The notes under the pieces were generated by a model. The model searched no databases, was not told the DNA's origin, and worked only from the letters and a program-made list of their open reading frames with translations. Source: Pseudomonas morbosilactucae (GTDB taxonomy: Bacteria > Pseudomonadota > Gammaproteobacteria > Pseudomonadales > Pseudomonadaceae). Taken from it: DNA of 64,000 nt. The stretch is from the NCBI RefSeq assembly GCF_023241715.1, contig NZ_JALQCW010000059.1, positions 1-64,000 on the forward strand, given 5' to 3'. Shown piece after piece: positions 17,140 through 25,211 of this stretch. Position numbers and translations under genes: made by a program. Each line of letters opens with the position of its first letter. Within the stretch, counting starts at the first letter, position 1.

Positions 17140-17889
17140 ATGAACACCATGTCCCGTCGTTTCTGGTCTTTTTTATTTTTCTGTAGCGCCATCCTTTTTC
17201 AGTCCCTTGGCGTCCAGGCCAATGTCGTGGTGGGCGGAACCCGTGTGGTTTATCCGGCCAAGGAGCGTGAAGTCAGCGTCAGGCTCACCAACCAGGGGGC
17301 GCAGCCTGCCTTGGTCCAGGCTTGGATCGATGCCGGCAACCCCGATGGCAAGCCGGATGATGCGGACGTGCCCTTTATTGTCATGCCCCCCATGGTGCGG
17401 ATTGATCCGGGTAAAGGTCAGGCTTTGCGTTTGGCCTATACACCGCAACCGGGAATACCCAAGGACCGGGAGTCGGTGTTCTGGCTCAACATTCTCGACG
17501 TTCCACCTCTGCCCAGTGTGCAAACAACGAACCATATGCAACTGGCTTTTCGCAGTCGCCTGAAAGTGTTTTTTCGCCCGCTCGAACTGCCAGGCAGTGC
17601 CATTGATACGGCAGAACAGCTCCATTGGCGCCTGGTCAAGTCAGCCACGGGCATGGCCTTGCAGGTGCGTAACGACGGTGCCTTTCACGTGTCCTTCAAC
17701 ACGGTGCTGTTGAAGCTCAGGGATGGCCGCAGTTTTAAGGTGCACAGCCGCATGCTCGCCCCACGCTCCACTGCGGATTTTGCGCTTGAACAGGCCCAGG
17801 GCCTGTCCGGCGCTGAAGGCCGTGTGGTGTACGAGTGGATCAACGACTACGGCGCCACCGTCCTTCAGGAAACCCGGCTTGCTCCCTAG
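17140..17889 (+). CDS. Periplasmic fimbrial chaperone (PapD/FimC family)
   Basis: The protein has 249 residues from the ATG at 17140; an ATG at 17149 is also possible. A signal peptide (about 1-27, ending GVQA) is followed by two immunoglobulin-like domains. Typical chaperone features are GGTRVVYPAKEREVSVRLTN, the acceptor strand region, QALRLAYTPQPGIPKDRESV and WLNILDVPP. The chaperone folds the subunits by donor-strand complementation and delivers them to the usher. It lies between subunit and usher genes, as expected. Confidence 0.92.
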   Translation: MNTMSRRFWSFLFFCSAILFQSLGVQANVVVGGTRVVYPAKEREVSVRLTNQGAQPALVQAWIDAGNPDGKPDDADVPFIVMPPMVRIDPGKGQALRLAYTPQPGIPKDRESVFWLNILDVPPLPSVQTTNHMQLAFRSRLKVFFRPLELPGSAIDTAEQLHWRLVKSATGMALQVRNDGAFHVSFNTVLLKLRDGRSFKVHSRMLAPRSTADFALEQAQGLSGAEGRVVYEWINDYGATVLQETRLAP

Positions 17890-18009
17890 ACCGAGCAGGT
17901 CCGGTGATTGGGCACTGACTGATTTAGCCGTCCAGACCCTTTTGTGCAGCGACGACAGCCGTGCATTGGTTGCTGCTGGCCCATCCTGTTCAACGTCCGG
18001 GTAGGTCTC

Positions 18010-20640
18010 ATGAGCTCATTGTGTTTTTTCTTCTTTATTCGACCTGGGTATTCGTCCGCAGAAACATCTGATGTGGCAGGGAGTGCCTGGCGGCTTTCCA
18101 GTGGTCTGGCCCTGCTGCTGTCGAGCCTGGGCTGTTCGTTCAGTGAGGCCAGCGAGCTGGTCGAGTTCAACCCGGCGTTTTTTGGCAACAGCCGAGGGCA
18201 AGCCGTGGACCTGTCCAAGTTCCAGCGCAGCAACCCGCTGGAGCCAGGCACCTATCGCCTTGATCTGTACCTCAACCAAAACTGGGTGGGGCGCCAGGAC
18301 ATCCGTATCCGCGCCGCCGTCGAGGAAGGGCAACCGCCGCAGCCCTGCCTGCCGCCCAGTGTGCTGGTACAACTGGGGGTGGACTTTCGCAAGTTGCCAG
18401 CCGAGCAAGGCGACGCGGCCCTGGCGGCTGAATGCCTCTCGGTCGACGGCTTGCCGCCCCACAGCCGGTTTGATGTGGACATGTCAGAGCTGCAGGCTGA
18501 CCTTTCGATTCCGCAGCTGTACCTGAACCTGAGCAAGCGCGGCTACGTGTCACCCAAGGATTGGGACTCAGGGGTCAATGCGGGCTTTCTCGGGTACTCG
18601 AACAACCTCTCCGACAACCGCTTCAGCGGGCAAATCAATCGTCAGTTCTATAGCAGCCTGAATGGCGGCCTGAACCTGGGGGATTGGCGCTTGAGGCACA
18701 ACGGGTCTTACCGTTACGACGACCAGCCAGACACTCGCCAGAACAGTCACTACACCGCGCTGAGCAGCTACGTGCAGCGTGATGTCACGCCGCTGAGTGC
18801 GCAGTTGACCCTGGGGCAGTACTACACACCGGGCAACTTCTTCGACAGCATGCCTTACAGCGGCCTCCAACTGAGCAGCGATGAACGCATGCTGCCGGAC
18901 TCCATGCGTGGTTTTGCCCCGGTGGTGCGAGGTGTCGCCGACACCACGGCCAAGGTCAGTGTCAGTCAGGGGCAGAACCTACTCTACGAAACCACCGTGG
19001 CGCCCGGTCCTTTTGCCATCGACGACCTGTACAACACCGGGTATGCCGGCGATCTGAACGTGACCATCACGGAGGCGGACGGGCGCATCAAGCGCTTTGT
19101 GATGCCTTATGCCTCGGTGGCGCAACTGCTGCGCCCGGACAGTTCTCGTTTCAGTTTCAGCGCGGGTCGCTATCGGGATGAAAGCCTTCGGGCACCTCCC
19201 GATTTTCTCCAGGGCACGTACCAGCGTGGCCTGTCCAATATGTTGACCGGTTATGGCGGCACGGTGGTCGGGCAAGACTACCGGGCGCTGCAGGGTGGGC
19301 TGGCGCTGAGCACCTTGTTGGGCGCGGTGGCTGCCGACCTGACCCATTCCCAGGCGTCCGGGCTCAACCACGAGTTGCCAAGTAGTCAGGCGCACATGAG
19401 TGGACGCAGTCTGCGCCTGACCTACAGCAAGCTGATCGAGCCCACGGCGACCAACTTCAGCCTCGCCGCCTACCGTTTTTCCAGCGAGGGTTACCTGGAC
19501 TTTGGTGAGTTCGCCCGTCTGCGCAGCACCGAGCCGGCAACCACGCTGTACAAACAACGCAGTCGTCTCCAGTTGAACCTCAGCCAGCCCATTGGCGAGC
19601 AGCGCGGCCACCTGACGTTCTCCGGCATGGCCCAGAACTATTGGAGCCGTGAGCAGGGCAGCGACATCACCTTTCAAGTGGGGTACTCCAACGGGTTCAA
19701 CTGGGGCAGTTTCGGCCTTAACGCCAGTCGTACACGCAGTGCCAACGGTCGGCTGGACACTCAATACCTGCTGAGCGTCAGCGTGCCCCTGGGGCGCTCC
19801 CGGCACTCGCCTTACCTGAACTCGTCGATCAGTTACGACGGGCGTCGCAGCCACGGCATCAACAGCACGCTGAGTGGGCGAGCCGGTGAAGAAGATCAAA
19901 TCGGCTACAGCCTCTATGGCGCGAGCGACAACGGTGAAGGCCAGTCCAGTCATAACTACGGGGGCAGCCTGCACTACGACACCGCACAGGCCAGCTATCA
20001 CGTCGGGGCCAGTCGTGGGGAAAACTATCGTCAGGCCAACTTCGGCATGCAGGGCACGTTGGTTGCACACCCGGGCGGGCTCAGTGCCACCCAGGACCAG
20101 GGTGAAACTATGGCAGTGCTGGTTGCGCCGGGGGCCGAAGGCGCCCAGGTACTCAGCAGTGCGTCGGGGAGGATTGCCGGCAGTGGCTACGCAGTGGTCG
20201 CCGGTTTGACGCCCTATCGCCGCAACGAAGTGGCCCTCGACCCCAAAGGCACCTCTCCGGATGTAGAGCTGGAGATGACCTCCCAGCAAGTAGCGCCCCG
20301 GGCGGGGGCGGTGGTGATGCTCAATTACCCGACGGTGGTCGGGCGGCCCACCTTGCTCAAACTACGACGTAGCGACGGCGAGCCCATTCCTCTGGGGGCG
20401 CAGATTCTCAATGCCGAGGATGAATCCCTGAGCCAGGTGGGGCAGGGCGGTCGAGCCTTCCTACGCGGTTTGCAGGCCCAAGGGCGGTTGCGGGTCAGGT
20501 GGGGAGCGCTTCAGGACCAGCAGTGCCTTGCGCCCTACCGGCTGCCGGCCACCGAGCCGGACAAGGACGCGTATTACCAACAGGTGGAGTTGTCGTGCGA
20601 GTTGCTGAGCGAGGCTCAAAAGCGGGTGGACAGCCCATGA
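18010..20640 (+). CDS. Outer-membrane fimbrial usher (FimD/PapC family)
   Basis: The protein has 876 residues from the ATG at 18010. The N-terminal domain begins LVEFNPAFFGNSRGQAVDLS, preceded by an unusually long leader. A GTG at 18073 would place the signal peptide (GLALLLSSLGCS...SEA) right at the start and may be the real one. The middle is the 24-strand pore (e.g. LTLGQYYTPGNFFDSMPYSG) with a plug domain, and the C-terminus has DLNVTITEADGRI-type and NEVALDPKGTSPDVELE segments and closes with a Cys pair. It secretes and assembles the fimbria. Confidence 0.93.
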   Translation: MSSLCFFFFIRPGYSSAETSDVAGSAWRLSSGLALLLSSLGCSFSEASELVEFNPAFFGNSRGQAVDLSKFQRSNPLEPGTYRLDLYLNQNWVGRQDIRIRAAVEEGQPPQPCLPPSVLVQLGVDFRKLPAEQGDAALAAECLSVDGLPPHSRFDVDMSELQADLSIPQLYLNLSKRGYVSPKDWDSGVNAGFLGYSNNLSDNRFSGQINRQFYSSLNGGLNLGDWRLRHNGSYRYDDQPDTRQNSHYTALSSYVQRDVTPLSAQLTLGQYYTPGNFFDSMPYSGLQLSSDERMLPDSMRGFAPVVRGVADTTAKVSVSQGQNLLYETTVAPGPFAIDDLYNTGYAGDLNVTITEADGRIKRFVMPYASVAQLLRPDSSRFSFSAGRYRDESLRAPPDFLQGTYQRGLSNMLTGYGGTVVGQDYRALQGGLALSTLLGAVAADLTHSQASGLNHELPSSQAHMSGRSLRLTYSKLIEPTATNFSLAAYRFSSEGYLDFGEFARLRSTEPATTLYKQRSRLQLNLSQPIGEQRGHLTFSGMAQNYWSREQGSDITFQVGYSNGFNWGSFGLNASRTRSANGRLDTQYLLSVSVPLGRSRHSPYLNSSISYDGRRSHGINSTLSGRAGEEDQIGYSLYGASDNGEGQSSHNYGGSLHYDTAQASYHVGASRGENYRQANFGMQGTLVAHPGGLSATQDQGETMAVLVAPGAEGAQVLSSASGRIAGSGYAVVAGLTPYRRNEVALDPKGTSPDVELEMTSQQVAPRAGAVVMLNYPTVVGRPTLLKLRRSDGEPIPLGAQILNAEDESLSQVGQGGRAFLRGLQAQGRLRVRWGALQDQQCLAPYRLPATEPDKDAYYQQVELSCELLSEAQKRVDSP

Positions 20641-20734
20641 CGCGGTTCTCGATCACCCGGTGCTGGAGGCTGGGTGCGGGCCTTAGGGTGCTTGCGTCCT
20701 ATCGTCCCGCTGCCCCCGCGAACGTTTTTCACGA

Positions 20735-20753
20735 GCAACGCCTTAGGCGTTGC
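20735..20753 (+). other. Perfect hairpin between usher and adhesin genes
   Basis: GCAACGCC and GGCGTTGC form an 8-bp stem with a TTA loop, about 70 nt before the adhesin start. There is no T run. It lies in the 185-nt spacer that is unusually long for this operon. Confidence 0.5.
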
Positions 20754-20825
20754 GGATCTTTCCTACTCACCCGCTGCTTGGGCCCGCGTGGTCAATACAC
20801 AAGCCGCAGGGCACAGGAACTTACG

Positions 20826-21773
20826 ATGAACATCATCCTTTTGGTTTTGGGGCTGTTGCTGTTTTCCGGGGTCAGTCGTGCGGCTACCTGCGAGAGCGCG
20901 AGAGAACACAAAAACTACGTCAATCTGAGTCTTTCGATCGCTCGTGACCTCCCGGTCAACAGCACATTTTTCAAGGAAGAAATCACCAAGGCTCCCATCC
21001 GTGTGGTGTGCAGCCGGCTGGGTAATTACAACCTGAGTATGGCACTGACTGGTCCTTTGACGGACTTGGGGAACCATGTATACGCGACCGGGATCCCGGG
21101 CGTAGGCATGCGTGTGCTCTGGGATAACCCTAAAGAGGCTGGTCCCTTGGGAGGCATTTACATGGGGCCGTTCAAGTCCGTGCCGCTGGGCCGCGGGCTC
21201 AATGAGTATTTCTCGCCCCACCGTTTCACCTTCGAACTGATCAAGACCGGCCCGATGTCTTCCGGCCACTCAAAGGACCTGGCCGTTGATATCTGGTACA
21301 GCGATGCCCTGGTGCACAAGATCAGCTTCAGCAACACCCAACTGACGATCAGCAACATGGGCTGCAAAGTGGCGGAGCCCGTTCAGTCAGTCGAACTTGA
21401 CCCGATTCACCAGCGCGCCTTGCCCAGCGTTGGTTCGTCGGCGGGAGCGAAGGGGTTTGCGATTAAATTGACCTGCGATAAAGGCGTCAAGATTGCCTAC
21501 CGGGTCGACGGCATCAACAGCCGTGATCACATCCTGCTCAATGACGCAGGAGCCGGTATGGCGCAAGGCGTTGGCTTGCAGTTGCTGCGAGGGGACGCCG
21601 CCAGTACCACGCTGCAATTGCTGGGTGCACGCACCGACGTCATCACGGTGCCGACTACAGAGGACGGCCAGGCGGTCTCTATCCCGCTGGCTGCCAGGTA
21701 CTATCGAACCTCGCCCGATCTCAAGGCCGGGCTTATTGCTACCCGTGCCACGGTGACCTTGATCTACGAGTAA
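20826..21773 (+). CDS. Two-domain fimbrial tip protein / adhesin
   Basis: The protein has 315 residues from the ATG at 20826 (AGGAA site), with a signal peptide MNIILLVLGLLLFSGVSRA. The N-terminal domain (about 20-175) has its own Cys pair (ATCES, VVCSRL). The C-terminal domain (about 178-315) is pilin-like with NMGCKV, LTCDKG and the ending ATVTLIYE. This two-domain layout is that of a tip adhesin. Receptor unknown. The frame is open back to an ATG at 20637 overlapping the usher stop, but that stretch lacks a signal and is Arg-rich, so I prefer the later start. A terminator follows. Confidence 0.85.
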   Translation: MNIILLVLGLLLFSGVSRAATCESAREHKNYVNLSLSIARDLPVNSTFFKEEITKAPIRVVCSRLGNYNLSMALTGPLTDLGNHVYATGIPGVGMRVLWDNPKEAGPLGGIYMGPFKSVPLGRGLNEYFSPHRFTFELIKTGPMSSGHSKDLAVDIWYSDALVHKISFSNTQLTISNMGCKVAEPVQSVELDPIHQRALPSVGSSAGAKGFAIKLTCDKGVKIAYRVDGINSRDHILLNDAGAGMAQGVGLQLLRGDAASTTLQLLGARTDVITVPTTEDGQAVSIPLAARYYRTSPDLKAGLIATRATVTLIYE

Positions 21774-21800
21774 GGTGCGACCCAAAGGCAGTACAAAAAA

Positions 21801-21827
21801 ACGCCAGTGACAACACTGGCGTTTTTT
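21801..21827. terminator. Rho-independent terminator of the fimbrial operon
   Basis: ACGCCAGTG and CACTGGCGT form a 9-bp stem, preceded by seven As and followed by six Ts. It can therefore act for the adhesin gene (plus) and for the DUF3309 gene (minus). Confidence 0.9.
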
Positions 21828-21853
21828 ATGGCGCACTCAATCGAGCCGCAGCG

Positions 21854-22006
21854 TTATATCCTGCCGAGCAGAAGCAGTACCAGCAGCACTACCAGCACCA
21901 CGCCGATGATGCCCGATGGCCCGTAACCCCAACTTCTGGAGTGTGGGAAGACTGGCAGGCCGCCGACCAGTAGCAAAATCAGAATAACGATGAGAATGGT
22001 GCCCAT
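21854..22006 (-). CDS. DUF3309-type small membrane protein
   Basis: The ATG at 22006 with an AAGGAAA ribosome site starts a 50-residue protein. It has two hydrophobic segments, MGTILIVILILLLVGGLP and GIIGVVLVVLLVLLLLGRI, separated by FPHSRSWGYGPS. This is the layout of the DUF3309 family of tiny membrane proteins common in proteobacteria. The two segments probably form a hairpin in the inner membrane. Function unknown. It shares the terminator at 21801-21827. Confidence 0.85.
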   Translation of the reverse strand: MGTILIVILILLLVGGLPVFPHSRSWGYGPSGIIGVVLVVLLVLLLLGRI

Positions 22007-22337
22007 GTCGATTTCCTTATTAAAGTTTTAATCACGTACGTGGCTGGTTTAATGACGGGCTCGTTTTAACTAATGAGCGAGCCGCTTAATAATTCCGACT
22101 CTGGGCACAGCGAGATAATTCCAAGTTTTTTTAAAGTTTTTTGCGGCTTGGGTTATTCCGTTTTATTTACTTTCCGCGGCCTGTACAAGTTGCTCCCGTA
22201 CGGAACTATTGATACGGGGCAACGTCGCACCGAGGCTCAAGTTTGCCTGGGGCATTCAGCAGTCTGATGGTGCGTGGGTCGGGCTGGGTCCTTCGCTACA
22301 CTCGGCCGATCTTCCCCAGAACAACAAGGCAACTCCT
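22007..22337. other. AT-rich intergenic region between divergent genes
   Basis: About 330 nt lie between the DUF3309 gene and the SDR gene. The part at about 22050-22170 is clearly AT-rich compared with its neighbours and is a likely promoter zone for one or both genes. I see no supported gene in it. Confidence 0.5.
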
Positions 22338-23153
22338 ATGCAAAATCGCATGATGATCACTGGCGCCGGTTCCGGCCTGGGTCGTGAAATCGCTCTGCGC
22401 TGGGCGCGTGAAGGTTGGCAGTTGGCCTTGTCCGATGTCAGCGAACCGGGCCTTCAGGAAACCCTGAAACTTGTTCGCGAGGCGGGTGGCGATGGTTTTA
22501 TCCAGCGCTGCGATGTGCGTGATTACAGCCAACTGACGGCGTTTGCCCAAGCCTGCGAGGTGAAGTTGGGTGGCATCGATATCATCGTCAATAACGCCGG
22601 TGTAGCCTCGGGCGGTTTTTTCAGCGAGTTGTCCCTGGAGGATTGGGACTGGCAGATCGCAATTAACCTGATGGGCGTGGTCAAGGGCTGCAAAGCCTTC
22701 CTGCCGTTGTTGGAACAGAGCCGCGGTCGGATCATCAACATTGCATCCATGGCGGCCCTGATGCAGGGCCCGGCGATGAGCAACTACAACGTGGCCAAGG
22801 CCGGTGTGGTGGCGCTGTCCGAAAGCCTGTTGATTGAACTGGCACAGCAGGAAATCGGTGTGCACGTTGTCTGCCCGTCGTTCTTCCAGACCAACCTGCT
22901 GGACTCCTTCCGCGGCCCGACCCCGGCGATGAAGGCCCAGGTGGGCAAGTTGCTGGAAAGCTCGCCGATCAGTGCCGCCGATATCGCGGACTACATCTAC
23001 ACCCAGGTCGGCGCCGGAGAGTTCATGATCCTGCCCCATGAGCAGGGCCGCATGGCGTGGGCACTCAAGCAGCAGAACCCTCAAGCGCTGTACAACGAAA
23101 TGACCCTGATGGCCGACAAGATGCGCGCCAAGGCCAAGCAAAACGCCAGTTGA
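22338..23153 (+). CDS. Short-chain dehydrogenase/reductase
   Basis: The 271-residue protein starts at ATG 22338. The Rossmann NAD(P) motif is ITGAGSGLG (about 7-15), followed by NNAGVASGG. The catalytic Ser lies in INIASMAALMQG, and the Tyr/Lys pair in SNYNVAKAG. The substrate is not evident from the sequence. It is a classical SDR in the cytoplasm, perhaps acting on acyl or alcohol substrates. The next gene (UPF0060) begins 64 nt downstream, after a strong hairpin. Confidence 0.9.
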   Translation: MQNRMMITGAGSGLGREIALRWAREGWQLALSDVSEPGLQETLKLVREAGGDGFIQRCDVRDYSQLTAFAQACEVKLGGIDIIVNNAGVASGGFFSELSLEDWDWQIAINLMGVVKGCKAFLPLLEQSRGRIINIASMAALMQGPAMSNYNVAKAGVVALSESLLIELAQQEIGVHVVCPSFFQTNLLDSFRGPTPAMKAQVGKLLESSPISAADIADYIYTQVGAGEFMILPHEQGRMAWALKQQNPQALYNEMTLMADKMRAKAKQNAS

Positions 23154-23175
23154 ACTTGCCCCCGCGCGAGGCCGT

Positions 23176-23208
23176 CGTCAGGATGGCCGGCATCCAGCCA
23201 TCCTGACG
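23176..23208 (+). terminator. 12-bp hairpin after the SDR gene, directly upstream of the UPF0060 start
   Basis: CGTCAGGATGGC and GCCATCCTGACG pair perfectly across a 9-base loop. The right arm ends only 9 nt before the UPF0060 ATG at 23218. With no T run it may act either as the SDR mRNA end or as a structure affecting ribosome access to the next gene. Confidence 0.55.
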
Positions 23209-23217
23209 AGACCTTGC

Positions 23218-23549
23218 ATGCTCAACTACCTGTGGTTTTTCCTTGCGGCGCTGTTTGAAATCGCTGGCTGCTATGGCTTCTGGATGTGGTTGCGCCAGGG
23301 CAAGAGCGCCTGGTGGATCGTCCCGGCGTTGCTCAGCCTGACGCTTTTTGCGCTGTTGCTGACCAAGGTCGAGTCCACCTACGCCGGTCGTGCTATGCGG
23401 CCTACGGCGGTATTTACGTGGTGGCGTCGATTGCCTGGTTGGGAATGGTCGAGCGGGTTCGTCCGCTGACATCTGACTGGCTGGGCGTGGCGCTCTGTGT
23501 GATCGGCGCCAGCGTCATTCTGTTCGGGCCGCGTTTTTCCGCGCCGTAA
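23218..23549 (+). pseudogene. UPF0060 (YnfA-like) membrane protein, frameshifted as sequenced
   Basis: The first frame gives MLNYLWFFLAALFEIAGCYG through VESTYAGRA. The second gives YAAYGGIYVVASIAWLGMVE to the end. Restoring one C at about 23391-23394 (GTGC-TATG) gives GRAYAAYGG and a 110-residue protein, exactly the family length, with four transmembrane helices. YnfA/UPF0060 members resemble half-size small multidrug transporters. The loss is of the same type as in gyrA and cmk here, so a consensus error is likely. Confidence 0.8.
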
Positions 23550-23584
23550 TCTGCAACGGACTCAGGTCATGAGCCCGTCGGCAT

Positions 23585-23812
23585 TCAGTCAAACAGCTCC
23601 TTGGGCACATCGTGCTTGAGCATCAACTGGCACTGCTCGCTGTCCGGATCGAACACGATCAGCGCCTGGCCCTTGGTCAGCGCCTGGCGCACGCGCAATA
23701 CGCGGGTTTCCAGGGGCGTGTCATCGCCATTGTCGGTGCCGTCACGGGTGACAAAGTCCTCGATCAGACGGGTCAGGGTGTCGACTTCAAGTTGGTCGTG
23801 GGGAATCAGCAT
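23585..23812 (-). CDS. UPF0270 (YheU-like) protein
   Basis: The ATG at 23812 with GGAGG upstream gives 75 residues beginning MLIPHDQLEVDTLTRLIEDF. This is the typical start of the short YheU/UPF0270 family. The region TRVLRVRQALTKGQALIVFD is also characteristic. It is small, acidic and soluble. Function is unknown. Confidence 0.88.
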   Translation of the reverse strand: MLIPHDQLEVDTLTRLIEDFVTRDGTDNGDDTPLETRVLRVRQALTKGQALIVFDPDSEQCQLMLKHDVPKELFD

Positions 23813-23909
23813 GGGGGCCTCCGGCAAACAATCCCGGATGCTACTGCGCCGGGGCCTGTGCCGCCAGCCAAACCGCTGCCCAGGCCCCGTTGCGTCATGC
23901 CTGGTGGCT

Positions 23910-25094
23910 TCACGCTTTATTGCCTACCAGGCTGTCCACCGACGGCACCCGGGTGTCGCTCTCCATTTGTGCATCGTGCTCCAGTTGATGGCTGAAGCGG
24001 TCCAGCGAACCCTGGGCCGGCTGGGCATCGCTGGCGAACACCGGCGGGCTGAGGATGTAGGCGCCGAGCAGGCGGCTCAGGGCGGCCAGGCTGTCGATAT
24101 GGGTCCGTTCGTAACCGTGGGTCGCATCACAGCCGAAGGCCAGCAGCGCGGTACGAATGTCGTGGCCGGCGGTGACGGCGGAGTGAGCGTCGCTGAAGTA
24201 GTAGCGGAACAGGTCACGGCGCACCGGCAGTTCATGTTCCGCGGCCAGGCGCAGCAAGTGTCGGGACAGGTGATAGTCGTAGGGCCCGCCGGAATCCTGC
24301 ATGGCCACGCTCACCGCATGTTCGCTGGAGTGCTGGCCGGGTGCGACCGGGGCGATGTCGATGCCGACAAACTCGCTGACGTCCCAGGGCAGGGCCGCCG
24401 CCGCGCCGCTGCCGGTTTCCTCGGTAATGGTGAACAGCGGGTGGCAGTCGATCATCAAGGGCTCGCCGCTGTCGACGATGGCCTTGAGCGCTGCGAGCAA
24501 GGCTGCGACGCCGGCTTTATCGTCCAGGTGACGGGCGCTAATGTGTCCGCTGTCGGTGAATTCGGGCAAGGGGTCGAAGGCCACGAAGTCACCGACGCCA
24601 ATGCCCAGGGAATCGCAATCGGCGCGGGTGGTGCAGTAGGCGTCCAGGCGCAGTTCGATGTGGTCCCAACTGATGGGCATTTCATCCACTGCGGTATTGA
24701 AGGCATGCCCGGAAGCCATCAGCGGCAAGACGCTGCCGCGCAGCACGCCGTTGTCGGTGAACAGGCTGACGCGGCTGCCCTCGGCAAAGCGGCTGGACCA
24801 GCAGCCTACGGGCGCGAGGGTCAGGCGGCCGTTGTCTTTGACCGCACGCACGCTGGCGCCAATGGTGTCCAGGTGGGCTGACACGGCTCGATCCGGGCTG
24901 TTTTTCTTGCCCTTGAGGGTGGCGCGGATGGTGCCGCGGCGTGTCAGTTCAAAGGGAATGCCCAACTCTTCCAGACGCTCGGCGACGTAGCGCACGATGG
25001 TGTCGGTAAAGCCTGTGGGGCTGGGAATGGCGAGCATTTCCAGGAGGACTTTCTGCAGGTAGTTGAGGTCCGGTTCGGGGATTGTACGGGTCAT
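23910..25094 (-). CDS. Osmoprotectant NAGGN system M42-family peptidase
   Basis: The 394-residue protein has the metallopeptidase metal-binding segments VSAHLDTIGASV, HLDDKAGVAALLAAL, ITEETGSGAAA and YYFSDAHSAVTAG. It is the last gene of the minus-strand cluster that makes N-acetylglutaminylglutamine amide (NAGGN). In pseudomonads this M42 peptidase accompanies the synthetase and amidotransferase genes; it may turn over the dipeptide, but this is inferred from context. It is separated from the synthetase gene by 117 nt containing a REP doublet. Confidence 0.88.
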   Translation of the reverse strand: MTRTIPEPDLNYLQKVLLEMLAIPSPTGFTDTIVRYVAERLEELGIPFELTRRGTIRATLKGKKNSPDRAVSAHLDTIGASVRAVKDNGRLTLAPVGCWSSRFAEGSRVSLFTDNGVLRGSVLPLMASGHAFNTAVDEMPISWDHIELRLDAYCTTRADCDSLGIGVGDFVAFDPLPEFTDSGHISARHLDDKAGVAALLAALKAIVDSGEPLMIDCHPLFTITEETGSGAAAALPWDVSEFVGIDIAPVAPGQHSSEHAVSVAMQDSGGPYDYHLSRHLLRLAAEHELPVRRDLFRYYFSDAHSAVTAGHDIRTALLAFGCDATHGYERTHIDSLAALSRLLGAYILSPPVFASDAQPAQGSLDRFSHQLEHDAQMESDTRVPSVDSLVGNKA

Positions 25095-25162
25095 GGAAAC
25101 TCCTGATGGGAAGAGGGCATCGATGGTTTCGATGAAGGGGTGTTCGGACGCTTTCGCTGGCC

Positions 25163-25198
25163 AGCCCGCTCCTAGCGTCAGACGCGTAGGAGCGGGCT
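25163..25198. repeat. REP doublet (inverted pair) inside the NAGGN cluster
   Basis: AGCCCGCTCCTA and TAGGAGCGGGCT form a 12-bp inverted pair around a 12-base spacer, matching Pseudomonas REP arms. It lies between ngg and the downstream peptidase gene and can fold in the transcript. Confidence 0.75.
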
Positions 25199-25211
25199 TG
25201 TGGGCGAAGGC

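Noticed and set aside
22073..22267. 64-codon plus-strand frame in the AT-rich gap before the SDR gene
   Set aside because: No clear ribosome site, no recognisable features, and composition like that of the non-coding gap.
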